Of a stretch of DNA of 64,000 nucleotides, positions 35,241 to 48,465 are shown in pieces. The translations under genes and the position numbers were made by a program. The stretch is from Macrostomum hystrix (lineage: Eukaryota > Platyhelminthes > Macrostomidae), in NCBI GenBank assembly GCA_950097015.1, contig CATNEN010000003.1, positions 8,468,501 to 8,532,500 on the forward strand. The letters run 5' to 3'. Every line of letters starts with the position of its first letter. Positions within the stretch are counted from its first letter, which is position 1. The notes beneath the pieces were generated by a model that saw only the letters and a list, made by a program, of their open reading frames with translations, ran no database searches and had not been told where the DNA came from.

Positions 35241-36269
35241 CTAGTTGGTGCCTTGGTGGGCTTTCTCCTCGTATTGTGGAGGCAGCTGGCCAACTTCAAA
35301 CGCAGATAGCAGCTCAACGGTGGCATCGGAGAGCCAGTACACAGCCGGGCTGGACTTGTTCAGCCCAATTTCGATGCTATTCTCACCGATGCGATAGAAG
35401 CTGGAGTCGATGCAGAACTCCTGCCAGCCAAAGTTGTCTCTGGGTGTCAGAGCGTATGCCTGCGCGGTTGGGTTCGAGTTTTATTGAGAACTTGGTCCTA
35501 TAGTCCTTTTTTGTTCATTACACACTAGTACGAACTGCTGGGATACGACACAGGAAAGCACAGACGGAATAGATCAGACATTGAAGAATTTGGAGAGATA
35601 ATGTATGTGAGACATTAGCATTGGAAAGTTGAGACTAGTGTCTTTGAAGACATTGGATAAGACATGTCCAATCCTTAACAAGACATTGGGTGGATAAGAC
35701 ATTGGGGGGTGAGAAATTGTGGGGATGAGACATTTTTACAGACCAGAGAGTAAAGAAATGATTCAGTAGAGAGATAAGAACGTAGATGAATGAAAGGAGA
35801 GAGATGAGACACGAGAGAGATAAAACAGAAGAGCGGTATAAAAGGAGGGAGACGAGACGGCGTAAGAGATGAGGTACTACATGGAGAGATAAGAAAAGGA
35901 AATTTGACGGTTAGAAGGGCCGAGGACTGATATAAGAGCTTTTCAGGCCTTTATGCAACATATAGTTCAGCAATCTATATTACATGTGGAACGAACAGAT
36001 CTCACCTTCATCAGAGTTTTGCCATTTATAGCTATGTTAATCAGCGCGTGGGACGTTGTACGACAATGATGCAGGCGTAAGGCAACTAGACAAAATTCTT
36101 TGCCCGAAGGAATCGTGAGCTTTAGCGTTGCCATGCTCGATCCTGGAGTGCCGAGAATCGTGTACGGTCGCTCCGGACGATAATAGCTGGTTTGGGTTGC
36201 ATTGTTAAGAATTGCACCCTCTATGGTGGCTTGGCTGAAGTCAAAGCAGGCAATTTGAATTCTCGACAT
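35241..36269 (-). CDS. Unknown two-exon protein, 160 residues, beta-sandwich-like pattern
   Basis: Exons 36006-36269 (ATG, AAG/GTGAGA donor) and 35241-35459 (CGCGCAG acceptor) join in phase 0. The first starts MSRIQIACFDFSQATIEGAI and ends LINIAINGKTLMK. The second reads FGWQEFCIDSSFYRIGENSI, then EIGLNKSSPAVYWLSDATVE. Alternating hydrophobic strands with INIAINGK, GENSIEIGL and YWLSDATVEL resemble a jelly-roll or carbohydrate-binding sandwich, but I recognise no named family. No signal peptide is visible. It lies next to the lectin cluster, so a secreted or recognition role is possible but not shown. Confidence 0.6.
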
Positions 36270-38373
36270 TGTGCGCAGTAACTTTGTAAAATGTTTAACG
36301 GGGGGCTGAATTCTCGTCTGAGACGCAGTCGTGACTCCAGAGTTTACACCCAGAGTCAGGAAATTTTGGAAACAGAAAGCTTGTATAAGCTGAGGTCAGT
36401 ATAGTAGAAGTGAGAGCCATCGCTTAAATAATGAATCTTATTTCGTGGACACACAACTATGTACTTGCTATTTAAGTCTTAATACATTCAATTCGTATCA
36501 GCGCAATATATAAACTAGCCCTTCCTTCCTCAGGTCTGTACATAATTTTTTTGTGTACAATTTTGTACATGCGCGTTTATAGTTTTTTAAGAGTTTTGTG
36601 CAGTTTTAGAGTTATTGGTTAACCATGCAGAAGTGCATTATAAGGTCTGGTCTCTCAGTGCACTCAGCAACAGCACAATATTAGCAGCTATAGCCAACAA
36701 ATGGGGCTTGCTACTGGACGACGGAAAAATTGTACCAAATATACTCAAAGTAGTTAGAGCTGAATTAGCATAATTCTAATTCGCCAACACGACTAGTCGG
36801 ATCGAATCATAAATCTGCATGCCTTTGATCTTAGCAATTGTATCGCTTAGGTGCAAATTTCAGCAGTTGAGTTTCAACTTATGGATACAACAGCAGCAAC
36901 AGGAAACTACGAAACAGGAAACTCGTATACTGCAGTCAGCAAGAAAGTCAAAAACCATGCGGCAAGAGATACAACGTATTAATCTGCACTGCAGTAAAAT
37001 ACGATTCATGAACTGAAGGTCAAGTTATGAGTTGAGTTACAGTAAGAGTAAAAGTTTAAACTCATCGTGTATCGTTGGAGAACTTTGATAACAAAAGACA
37101 ACTTACTGCTGCTGGGAGAGTAGGCAAGCTTCGAAAGTCGCTTATGCCTGTCAAAGGCCGTGTATAAAGAGAAGGACGTTGGTAATTTATGCGATGGTAA
37201 AGTGCCTTGCGTCGTTTAGCGCTACCAATGTATCTGACATTGTCATGGGGGTCGTTGGGGTCAATCTACCAAACTTCCCTTTCACATTATATAATTAAAA
37301 ACGTCAATTATATTTGTATATTTCAAAAATCGTGCACACAAAGTGGGTGTTGATTTTCTGTTAACTTAAAAGTAGTTAGCACATGCATTCATGATCTTGC
37401 TGTTAGCAATGTCTCGCAAGCCAATTTTTTTGTTTCCCAGATTAAAACAAGGTTATGGGATTTGCCTGTGTTCGGCTTTTGATTCTTGATGTCAAAGCGC
37501 AAAAGTACAAGGCGCACCACAGCTTACAAAATGCTTCAGATATAAACTGCTATCGGATATTTATTTTAGGATAAACGAAATGTTTTTGTACCGAAACCAA
37601 AAAATTCTACACTTAATTGCATATACCTTCAACTTTCAATCAAACAACCAGGTTTGGAAATGGCGTGTCTTTCGCGTGTGCAACGCGTGTATGGCGTGTA
37701 CAATGCTCCAGCCATGCACTTTAAATTAGGCCCACTCTTCAAAACTTTCTTCTTTGCAAGAAAGTATAGAGAAAGAAGTGAATTCTCATTGTTTTCGCTG
37801 CGAAGTTGCTTTCACTTGTCTATTGCCTGTGCAACTGCTTGTACCATGCGCTAAGGCATCATTTGAAAATTAGATACACCACAACCTATACCTGTGTTCT
37901 ATAGTCTGCCTCATCAATTAAATCCTAAACTACTGCACGTCAGAGTCAGAATATCAAGTATTCTGTGTACTATGCTTAAAATGTTTCGCTTCTCTGGTGC
38001 AATGGCACATACTGACTGGCGCGCGCACATCATTACGCCGACTTTCGGCGAAGGGCCCCACAATCCCTTCACTCATGCGGCGCGAAAGTCACAGAGCAGG
38101 GCGGCTGAAAAAAGTTGAAAGCCAGGTGAAATAAGCTGGCGTACAGTATAACTAAAACATCAAGTCTGACGAATCACGAATAGAATGCAAGAAAGCACCA
38201 TTTCTGCAGGAGCTTTAGGAGATCTCAGAACCTAAAAACATTATAGGTCACTTAAATCTCTTCCCATGAAAGAGATTGTATCGACTAATTCATAAGTCAG
38301 TAGCGTCTAACGGTGCTTTTGAAGGCTTATTGAAACTGATATTGTAACGAAATTGAGTCCCTACTCGCGTTTC
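36270..38373. other. No supported gene
   Basis: Short open frames only, with no domain or splice support. This is the upstream side of the 35241-36269 gene. No TATA box could be assigned. Confidence 0.4.
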
Positions 38374-41300
38374 AATCACTAAATCCATGGTGATTCTCTC
38401 TAAATCCATGGTGATTCTCTCTGAATCCATGGTGACACTCTCTAAATCCATTGTGACACTCTCTAAATCCATGGTGACACTCTCTAAATCCATGGTGATT
38501 CTCTCTAAATCCATGGTGACACTCTCTAAATCCATGGTGACACTCTCTAAATCCATGGTGACACTCTAAATCCATGGTGATTCTCTCTAAATCCATGGTG
38601 ATTCTCTCTAAATCCATGGTGACACTCTCTAAATCCATGGTGACACTCTCTAGATCCATGGTGACGCTCTCTTAATCCATGGTGATTCTCTCTAAATCCA
38701 TGGTGACACTCTCTAAATCCATGGTGACACTCTCTAAATCCATGGTGATTCTCTCTAAATCCATGGTGATTCTCTCTAAATCCATGGTGACACTCTCTAA
38801 ATCCATTGGGACACTCTCTAAATCCATGGTGATGCTCTCTAAATCCATGGTGACACTCTCTAAATCCATGGTGACGCTCTCTAAATCCATGGTGATGCTC
38901 TCTAAATCCATGGTGACGCTCTCCAAATCCATGGTGATGCTCTCTAAATCCATGGTGACACTCTCTAAATCCATGGTGACACTCTCTAAATCCATGGTGA
39001 CACTCTCTAAATCCATGGTGACGCTCTCTAAATCCATGGCGACACTCTCTAAATCCATGGTGACACTCTCTAAATCCATGGTGACACTCTCTAAATCCAT
39101 GGTGACACTCTCTAAATCCATGGTGACACTCTCTAAATCCATGGTGACACTCTCTCAATCCATGGTGACACTCTCTAAATCCATGGTGACACTCTCTAAA
39201 TCCATGGTGACGCTCTCTAAATCCATGGTGACGCTCTCTAAATCCATGGTGACGCTCTCTAAATCCATGGTGACACTCTCTAAATCCATGGTGACGCTCT
39301 CTAAATCCATGGTGACGCTCTCTAAATCCATTGTGACACTCTCTAAATCCATGGTGACGTTCTCTAAATCCATGGTGACACTCTCTAAATCCATGGTGAC
39401 ACTCTCTAAATCCATGGTGACACTCTCTAAATCCATGGTGACGCTCTCTAAATCCATGGTGACGCTCTTTAAATCCATGGTGATTCTCTCTAAATCCATG
39501 GTGACGCTCTCTAAATCCATGGTGACACTCTAAATCCATGGTGACACTCTCTAAATCCATGGTGACACTCTCTAAATCCATGGTGACGCTCTCTAAATCC
39601 ATGGTGACACTCTCTAAATCCATGGTGACACTCTCTAAATCCATGGTGATTCTCTCTAAATCCATGGTGACACTCTCTAAATCCATGGTGACACTCTCTA
39701 AATCCATGGTGACACTCTCTAAATCCATGGTGACACTCTCTAAATCCATGGTGACACTCTCTAAATCCATGGTGACACTCTCTAAATCCATGGTGACACT
39801 CTCTAAATCCATGGTGACACTCTCTAAATCCATGGTGATTCTCTCTAAATCCATGGTGACACTCTCTAAATCCATGGTGACACTCTCTAAATCCATGGTG
39901 ACACTCTCTAAATCCATGGTGACACTCTCTAAATCCATGGTGATTCTCTCTAAATCCATGGTGACACTCTCTAAATCCATGGTGACACTCTCTAAATCCA
40001 TGGTGACACTCTCTAAATCCATGGTGACACTCTCTAAATCCATGGTGATCATCGTGACGCTCTCCAAATCCATGGTGACACTCTCTAAATCCATGGTGAT
40101 TCTCTCTAAATCCATGGTGACACTCTCTAAATCCATGGTGACGCTCTCTAAATCCATGGTGACACTCTCTAAATCCATGGTGATTCTCTCTAAATCAATG
40201 GTGACACTCTCTAAATCCATGGTGATTCTCTCTAAATCCATGGTGACACTCTCTAAATCCATGGTGACGCTCTCTAAATCCATGGTGACGCTCTCTAAAT
40301 CCATTGTGACACTCTCTAAATCCATGGTGACGTTCTCTAAATCCATGGTGACACTCTCTAAATCCATGGTGACACTCTCTAAATCCATGGTGACACTCTC
40401 TAAATCCATGGTGACGCTCTCTAAATCCATGGTGACGCTCTTTAAATCCATGGTGATTCTCTCTAAATCCATGGTGACGCTCTCTAAATCCATGGTGACA
40501 CTCTAAATCCATGGTGACACTCTCTAAATCCATGGTGACACTCTCTAAATCCATGGTGACGCTCTCTAAATCCATGGTGACACTCTCTAAATCCATGGTG
40601 ATTCTCTCTAAATCCATGGTGACACTCTCTAAATCCATGGTGACACTCTCTAAATCCATGGTGACACTCTCTAAATCCATGGTGACACTCTCTAAATCCA
40701 TGGTGACACTCTCTAAATCCATGGTGACACTCTCTAAATCCATGGTGACACTCTCTAAATCCATGGTGACACTCTCTAAATCCATGGTGATTCTCTCTAA
40801 ATCCATGGTGACACTCTCTAAATCCATGGTGACACTCTCTAAATCCATGGTGACACTCTCTAAATCCATGGTGACACTCTCTAAATCCATGGTGATTCTC
40901 TCTAAATCCATGGTGACACTCTCTAAATCCATGGTGATTCTCTCTAAATCCATGGTGACACTCTAAATCCATGGTGACACTCTCTAAATCCATGGTGACA
41001 CTCTCTAAATCCATGGTGACACTCTCTAAATCTATGGTGACGCTCTCTAAATCCATGGTGACACTCTCTAAATCCATGGTGACGCTCTCTAAATCCATGG
41101 TGACACTCTCTAAATCCATGGTGACGCTCTCTAAATCCATGGTGACACTCTCTAAATCCATGGTGACACTCTCTAAATCCATGGTGACACTCTCTAAATC
41201 CATGGTGACACTCTCTAAATCCATGGTGACACTCTCTAAATCCATGGTGATTCTCTCTAAATCCATGGTGACACTCTCTAAATCCATGGTGATTCTCTCT

Positions 41301-41775
41301 AAATCCATGGTGACACTCTCTAAATCCATGGTGACACTCTCTAAATCCATGGTGACACTCTCTAAATCCATGGTGATTCTCTCTAAATCCATGGTGACAC
41401 TCTCTAAATCCATGGTGACACTCTCTAAATCCATGGTGACACTCTCTTAATTCATGGTGACGCTCTCTAAATCCATGGTGACACTCTCTAAATCCATGGT
41501 GACACTCTCTAAATCCATGGTGATTCTCTCTAAATCCATGGTGACACTCTCTAAATCCATGGTGATTCTCTCTAAATCCATGGTGACACTCTCTAAATCC
41601 ATGGTGACACTCTCTAAATCCATGGTGACACTCTCTAAATCCATGGTGATTCTCTCTAAATCCATGGTGACACTCTCTAAATCCATGGTGACACTCTCTA
41701 AATCCATGGTGACACTCTCTTAATTCATGGTGACGCTCTCTAAATCCATGGTGATTCTCTCTGAATCCATGGGGC
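38374..41775. repeat. 21-bp minisatellite, about 160 copies
   Basis: Units AAATCCATGGTGACACTCTC plus T carry the palindrome CCATGG in nearly every copy. The main variants are GATTCTC and GACGCTC. Short units (GACACTCTAAATCC) at 38564, 39528, 40498 and 40958 and the rare GACGTTCTC at 39356 and 40329 show a duplicated block of about 973 bp. A smaller 273-bp (13-unit) duplication is marked by CTTAATTCATGG at 41446 and 41719. The unit length is a multiple of three without stops, which produces very long but meaningless open frames on both strands. Confidence 0.97.
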
Positions 41776-42754
41776 CGCCCCACTTGGATGCCCCATTGAA
41801 AAAGTCTGGCCAATGAATATCAAGTAAAATGTGAAACGCAAACTCTCGAAACTATTCGAATACAACGATGACAGAGAAAGTTATTGTTTAGACCGTATAT
41901 TTTTATTAATGCTAGCTGCATTATCCTTTTAAAATGTTTTATAGTGCTCTTTTGCCAAAGACCTGTAGATTTAAGGAAAAGAAGTAAGTACAAAAATACT
42001 AAAATAAATATCAGCCTTTGTACGTGGTGCTTCAGTCAATCCTATAGCAACACAAGAATTGTTCAGCGATTCCGCGATTGTAAGGAAAATGTACATCAAC
42101 GAATCTCCTTGACAACAAATGCTTGAAGAAACTTTGATTTCAGATTCAATCAGCAGTTTTATGAAAACTACTTGTCGGGGGAAGAATTTTGGTAACCATG
42201 ATCAAAGACTTGAGGTAAAGGACAGGTAAAATTGGAGAAAGCTATATACTCAAACTTAGTGAAACCAACTGAATGTATCAGCATGGCTGGCAAAAAGTTC
42301 TCATCTGTTTCTTTCACCGTGAATTTTTGTAGATTCCTACGAACATTATACGAATTGCCACAGTGTAACTGCCTCACTAAAAAAGGAATTCGGATTGCCA
42401 GAATCTCCCTCACTTCAATCGATTTCATATTTCAGTTTGAAAACTGCCTGAAAAGTGTAATTAGCTGCTTTCATCTTAGAAAGACTAGACAGTGATTTTG
42501 CAAAGTGCACAAAATATTCTTAAATTCCTATTCACATTTCTTACACATACTTAATTTTACCTACATGTACTTGCAGTGAAGAGCCAGATTTCATGCTAGT
42601 AGCAAGAAAGCAATCGGTTTTTCTTAAATTTACAGCTTGTTACTGTTATAGTAACGGTACGTACTGAAATACACACGAGCGACAAATATTCGCACAAGAA
42701 AAATCCAAGAATGACGAATGCTTACAAATGGTCGATTTCAAAAGTAGAAATATT
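41776..42754. other. No supported gene
   Basis: Overlapping open frames of about 86 codons on both strands (42168-42495) have no recognisable motif or splice partners. They are left unassigned. Confidence 0.4.
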
Positions 42755-43255
42755 TCAACGATCTAGGTGCAGTCCACCACTGCCTATGCCACTGGTTGCA
42801 CCAGAGAGTCCCCCCATGTTAGTAGCACCAGCAGCTCCGCTACCGACGTTGCTAAGGCCTCGGCCGCCACCGCTGAAAATGACATTGAAACCAGCGGGAC
42901 CTTGGCTGAGAGCTCGATGAGCGCGGCCAGGCCTTGACGGCGCCCCAGCTCCGCCAATCCCACCGCTGCCACCACCGAAGCTGCTGCTGCCGAAAGCGGC
43001 CTCGCCCCAGTCCCGTTCGTGCTGAAGGAATCCGGTGTGCCGCTGTTGTGGACATTGCTGGTGCTGAATGTGCGCTCGTTGGTGATGATGATGCTGCAGC
43101 TTCTGATTGTGCTGCTGCTGAAAACTGCGCGCCATGGTTAAACCGCCGCGCTCGCATCGACTCCTCCGGCGTTTGCAGTGGTAGCAGACAAAGGAACCAA
43201 TGAGTAATGCTATGAAAAGCAAACCTATTGACAAATGAATCGGCCACACTAACAT
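42755..43255 (-). CDS. Small single-pass membrane protein with Gln/His- and Gly-rich tail
   Basis: 166 residues from the ATG at 43255. The N-terminal hydrophobic segment (LSIGLLFIALLIGSFVCYHC, about residues 8-27) is followed by a basic stop-transfer KRRRSRC. A Gln/His-rich region (QQQHNQKLQHHHHQRAHIQH) and a Gly/Ser-rich tail with FGGGSGGIGGAGAP come next. The layout suggests a type III-like membrane protein with a disordered cytoplasmic tail. No family was recognised. An acceptor-like CGGCGACAG lies 5 bases before the ATG, so a 5' UTR intron is possible. The Gly-rich tail also keeps other frames open, so the frame choice rests on the clean membrane segment. Confidence 0.5.
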   Translation of the reverse strand: MLVWPIHLSIGLLFIALLIGSFVCYHCKRRRSRCERGGLTMARSFQQQHNQKLQHHHHQRAHIQHQQCPQQRHTGFLQHERDWGEAAFGSSSFGGGSGGIGGAGAPSRPGRAHRALSQGPAGFNVIFSGGGRGLSNVGSGAAGATNMGGLSGATSGIGSGGLHLDR

Positions 43256-46200
43256 TTTTGTCTGTCGCCGTGGTTTACGGTTCTCGAAAGCTGTCAGTTG
43301 AAATTTACCTCTTCTCGCTATCTTATTGCTGATTTGCCTTGATAGAAAGTGATGGCCTGGGAAAGAGAAAGTTTCCTTTGTTCTGTTAGAATCCTTTAAA
43401 CACTTTCTGACGTCAGTTGGTCGCCTTAGATGCCTATTTATTCGTTGAAGAACACCACGTCAATTGAAGTCAATTACTGCAGAACGTGCGTTTCCTTATT
43501 GTTTCTGTAGTCGACAAAAAGTTATACTAAATCAATTTAATTTTAATAGATCATTGTGCACTTTGTTAGAATTTGCCTTTCCGTAACTGGCGCCCGTTGA
43601 CTTTCCGTTCTATTCATGCCACTTTTCTGCTTTGCTGTGCAGATGTCCAATTCCAACAAGCTTCTTAAGATCGTTGGAAAGAATCTCGAACGGCTAATTC
43701 TCTCTCCGCAACTCTCTCTCCGGTTGGCCCGACCCAATCCCCATCAAGAACCGCTCGCTCAGCCCCAGAAGGAGGGATTAGCCGGGCAAGAACCGGCGAG
43801 GCCTTAAGCTGCATCGGGTATGGCGGAGCAATAGCGCGACAAAAGATCCTCATGCGTCTCGCATTACCGCGGGGCAGTCGCGGCTGAGAATGAATGGCTC
43901 CCGGAGGCTTTGAATGGCTTTGCCTAGGCTAAACTGCAGTGGCCAACAAATCCTGCTGGGCCGAAGGCATAGCCGGGGACCTCCAGCTGCATACGCGCGT
44001 CGTTGACATCCTCCTTTTCGGCCTTCTATTCCTCGCGCAGCTTTCTCATTTGCATGATCCCGCTACCAACGAAGAGAAAAAGAGGGAGAGAGCGAAAAGG
44101 CAGTGGCAACAGCGTTAGTGAGGCCAATGTTCTGTCATGAATAGGCAGACTTTGACCGGGCGCGCGCAGCTAGCTCACACCGAATAGATCGCAGTGAGTC
44201 TCTAGCGTATTCCGCATGCTAGCCGATGGGGGTAGATAAGTGAACAAGAAATCCCCCTCGCTTCTATAGTCTAGCGGCTCGATGTATTTTTTGCCTTCCT
44301 CCGCTCTATTGAAGCGGCAATCGCTCAACCGATTTCTTAACCCCAAGTGTCCATTCTATTTTCAGGTTCCAATGCCCAGTCCGTACGTGCGGCCGCCCTT
44401 GACTAGCTAGGGCCTACGAGTATAACTAACTATAGGCTTGTGTCAATATTGACTCAACAGGCTCTGGATACTTAAGCTGCTGCATATAATATTCTATTCT
44501 TTAAAAGAAAATGCGATTAAGCTATAACACTGCGACTTCTATAGAAGCCGATTTGATTTTTTACAGTTTCAGATTAAAATCAAATTTTTGATTGCGGTCG
44601 CATTGTAGTCACGATCTTCATCTTTCAGCTGATTAATCCTGAGATAAAAATCTATGATTTAGCTTGCAGAGCTCGAAGTATGCCATTTCTGTTGAATGAA
44701 CCCGCTAATCTTCTTCATTTATCAGACTCAACTCCAATCCGCAAAGAAAAATATATATGAACCTTAATCCCATGGCAGTCATATGTAGCTAAAAAGCCAT
44801 TGGGGATCCCTGAGCCTTTGAGGATCAGAGCACTCCGACCCTGGGTTTAAGATTGCTCCGCGGCAGCGCGGCGGTGGGGTGGTGAAGGAATCAATCTCCA
44901 GAGAGCTGCATCATGGAAACTGCGCAGGCCGCAGCTGCTACTGCTGAAGCTGCACAGCTCCCCATTACACAACCGAACGGCCCCTGTGAAATTCCTGCAA
45001 GTATTACCTGAATCCCGGGGCGATATAAGAGGAGTGAAAAAAATATGCAGAATCAGATTTAAATAAGTGATTTTGCTTGGAATATCTCTTCAAAACAAAG
45101 ACATGTACTTGAAATTTTAATTCATCTTTTATTTGAATTTTATATCAAATCATTCATTGATTAACAAATTACCTCATTGAATCAACATCAATTCATTCAG
45201 TGCTCAAACGGATTGAGGATCAGTGCTTATAAATAGACTGACGGATTGCTTAATGGCGGAATGGAAGACGTTCAGCGAGGGACGTGTCTTTTGTCATTCC
45301 GCACCATTTTGAAATGAAAATCGACACCGTACAGTCGAAGATTCAACCGCAGAGAGAAATATGCATGTCCACGATGACGGGGGCTCAAATAAATCAGAAA
45401 ATAAATTTTAAAAATAAATAAATGAATGAAAAACTACTTTTGACGAAGCTTGTTTTCAAGGTCAATTTAAAGAATTAAAGAATAATTAGGACTGAGGATA
45501 ATCTTATCAAAAAGACTATGCTAAAGGCTATTATTGTTGACTGTATTGTACTGATTGTACTGTTATAGTTATTATATTATTGAACCAAAATGGATTCGCC
45601 ATAGAGGTTTATACAGAGCAATGTTAGATGTCAGTGTCAACAGCAGGATCTTTGACAAGAATCGCTGCAGAATATCCCGACGAAACTGCAGACTCGAACG
45701 GCTAAGAAGGTTAGTTCTTTGAAAAAGGCGAAAAGCTTTGATCGATATGGTCGATTTTCACGAAAAGCTATCATTTGGTTCGGGAGCTTTTGTGAGGTAC
45801 GCTATTCAAAATGCCTCCCCATGGTCGTTCCCCATGGAGAAATAATGTGAATCGTTTTAATTTTCCTTAAAATCGTTCCTAATATTCGCAAAACAAAAGT
45901 CACTAAGCCAAAAAAACAAATATATTGAACTTATATTAGCTGAACTTAATATTATTTACTTTACACTTAGCTGGATGTATGCTTATAAACCACTAGCATT
46001 TTTGTTTTAGATATTTTACACCGGAAAATATATTTAACTGATAAAAAATGCGTCCAAATCAACTTGACTGATTTGCTAAGATACAACAATAGGCCTAACA
46101 TAACAATGTCACGCAAAGTCGCAAACGTGCACATCTCGACGTCTGGACATTATGGTTGTCATACGTTAACTACTAGCTAGCATTTCAAGCAAGGAATTAT

Positions 46201-48465
46201 ATAGTGTTTAATTTAATTAGACTAGACAACTCGACTAGCTTTAGCCTAACCCTAACATTCTAGTTAGGGGGCCTAACATATACTTTAACAAAATAGTAAC
46301 TCTCGCCCTACCTTACACTACAGATTTATGCAACATAGCACATTGGAGGCCACGATGTAGAATATAAGTATTGTATTCTTATTCTCATTATATTACCTGT
46401 ATCTTATGTTGTATGATATTATACAAGATTAGGCCTAGCAGTATTTAGTTGTTAATGTTATCCTTTATTCTAGACTTAGAGAAGTACTGCTTGCAAAGAC
46501 TGACACTGAAAAGCTAACTTGGATGCCATTGGCCTATGCCATTGCTATAATTCCATAATTTTTATTACCAATAAAATAAATTTAGCAAAAAGTGGTTAAT
46601 AGGGGCCTATCATTATGTATAAAGTATAAAGATTAATAAAGTCATTCCTTGAAAAATGCTATTAGTAATTAGGCCTAGTCACTAATTAAAAATAGCTTTG
46701 CATCAGAGGAACATAGAAAGTTCAGGGCAGTGTCCTAGTTTGTTGGGAACTACATTATTTTGCTTTTAACATATAAAGAAGGGTAGGCTATTATATTTTA
46801 TATATATAAGTTAATAATAGGCTATAGCAAGTATAGGAAATAGCCAAATGTATTCTGGGTGAAGTCTTTGCTGCCATACATACATGTGCAACTCCCAAAT
46901 CTTAGCCAGCTGTGCGACTTAGTTTTTGCTCTATTTACAACTTAGTTTGCTCTCATTTGCTCTATTTTTCTCTCCCCTTTTTCCTCTTCTTCATGTCTTC
47001 CTTATTTGTCCCTTGGTCCCCCCTTTGATTTTTTTGCACTTGGTTGATTGGTTTTTGCAACTTACCTTGCTTGGCCCTCATTTCACCTGGCCGGGTCGGC
47101 TGGGTGTTGCGCATGTATGTTGCCATAGATATTTGTTGAGAACTTGAGATGGCTCTCAAACAAGGCATTGAATTACAAGTGCCATCCTACGCATGGTCTT
47201 GAATTAAATTTGGCTTTTTAGGGTTGTTAGGCCATAGTCCAGATCATGCTGGGTGCATGCCAGAATGAAGAAAATTTTCATTTGCACATCAACACATGCC
47301 AAAAAAGTGCTTTTACACTGATGTACACTAAGAATTTTTACTATAAATTTCTAGATAGTGGCTATTTGTATGGTAGTCCATCCCATTGGTCAATGTAAAT
47401 TGCATGGCATTTTAACAAAAGTTAACCAGATTATTAGTGTAAAAGTTTAGTTCTAAATAAGAGTTTTAATATTCTTCTGATTACTAGATTTATTTTACAT
47501 TTTTCTAAAGGGATTACTTTATTCTAAAGCATGTAATTGCAATTATTTAATTTAAACTCTACTGCACAAATAGCCACAACGAAATTTATATGACTGTGTA
47601 CACCAAGAATACAGGCAAGATTAGCAAGGCGAGACTGAAAGCACACATTTTTAGTTCAAATTTTGCTCTTGTTCGAGGCAATATATTTTATATTAAAACA
47701 AAACTACTGTCCAATATTTTTGAGACAAATGGGCTCCTTGAAGCTCATGAAGAAATACATTTAAAAAAAATGCTTAACTTTGTTTGAATGTTTGTTTGGA
47801 GTATGTTTGAAGCTGCACAATTTTTGAAAGATTTGAATCACTTTTAGATGAAAATGGGAAATTTCAGCTTTAGCACTCTGAGAGCAGCTTAGTTAGACTT
47901 TAGCTAACAAATTTTTTTATTTCAATTTATTGTTGTATATTTTTTGCCACTCTGACATTCTCCCATGTGCTACTGCATGTGGACATGGACATGACGCAAA
48001 CATAAATGCGAAGCACCTTATTGCACGTGGAGTATGCCAATTGGAAGCTTGTGCATGTTGAGTGCATGCCGATATATACCAACTGCACAAATGTATGCCG
48101 GAAATTTCTGGTGAAAACTACATGATCTAAACTATGGTTGTTAGGGTCCATAAATTATGGCCTGTGGCATTGTTTTGCTGTTCAACCATTGCAAGCACTC
48201 AGTGACCATATCGCAATTTTCAGAATTTTTAGAAACATGTTTTTTGGGGCTGTAATTCACATTGCCATAGAATAATTTAACATCACCTAGCATTAAGTCT
48301 AGCTATGGTAGACTGGTTAGATAATGCATCTGGTTTAACTAGGCAACCTGCAATTAATTTTTTTTTTGGTTTCTTATTTGTTTAGTACTTAGAAAACAAT
48401 ACTCTAATGTTAATTCATCCATAAACAATTTGCAGTCATCAAAGTTTATAAGCCTTCAATCTGCA
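43256..48465. other. Long stretch without a confident gene
   Basis: 43540-45010 is richer in GC and may hold promoters or first exons (see 44913-45000). From about 45000 the sequence is AT-rich with no recognisable coding exon. A splice-ready frame at 45621-45709 is discussed as a finding. Confidence 0.35.
44913..45000 (+). other. Candidate first coding exon (Ala-rich)
   Basis: ATG in a fair context (TCATCATGGAAACT) opens METAQAAAATAEAAQLPITQ and continues to a possible donor GTATTA at 45001, ending in phase 1. No downstream partner exon was identified. Without splicing the frame stops after 32 codons. Confidence 0.2.

Noticed and set aside
38547-40493. Open frame of 648 codons inside the 21-bp array, and similar frames on both strands
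   Set aside because: The unit length is a multiple of three without stops, so all such frames are open by construction. The protein is a monotone repeat with no flanking signals.
42168-42495. Overlapping 86-codon frames on both strands
   Set aside because: No recognisable motif, signal or exon partners, and the length is compatible with chance.
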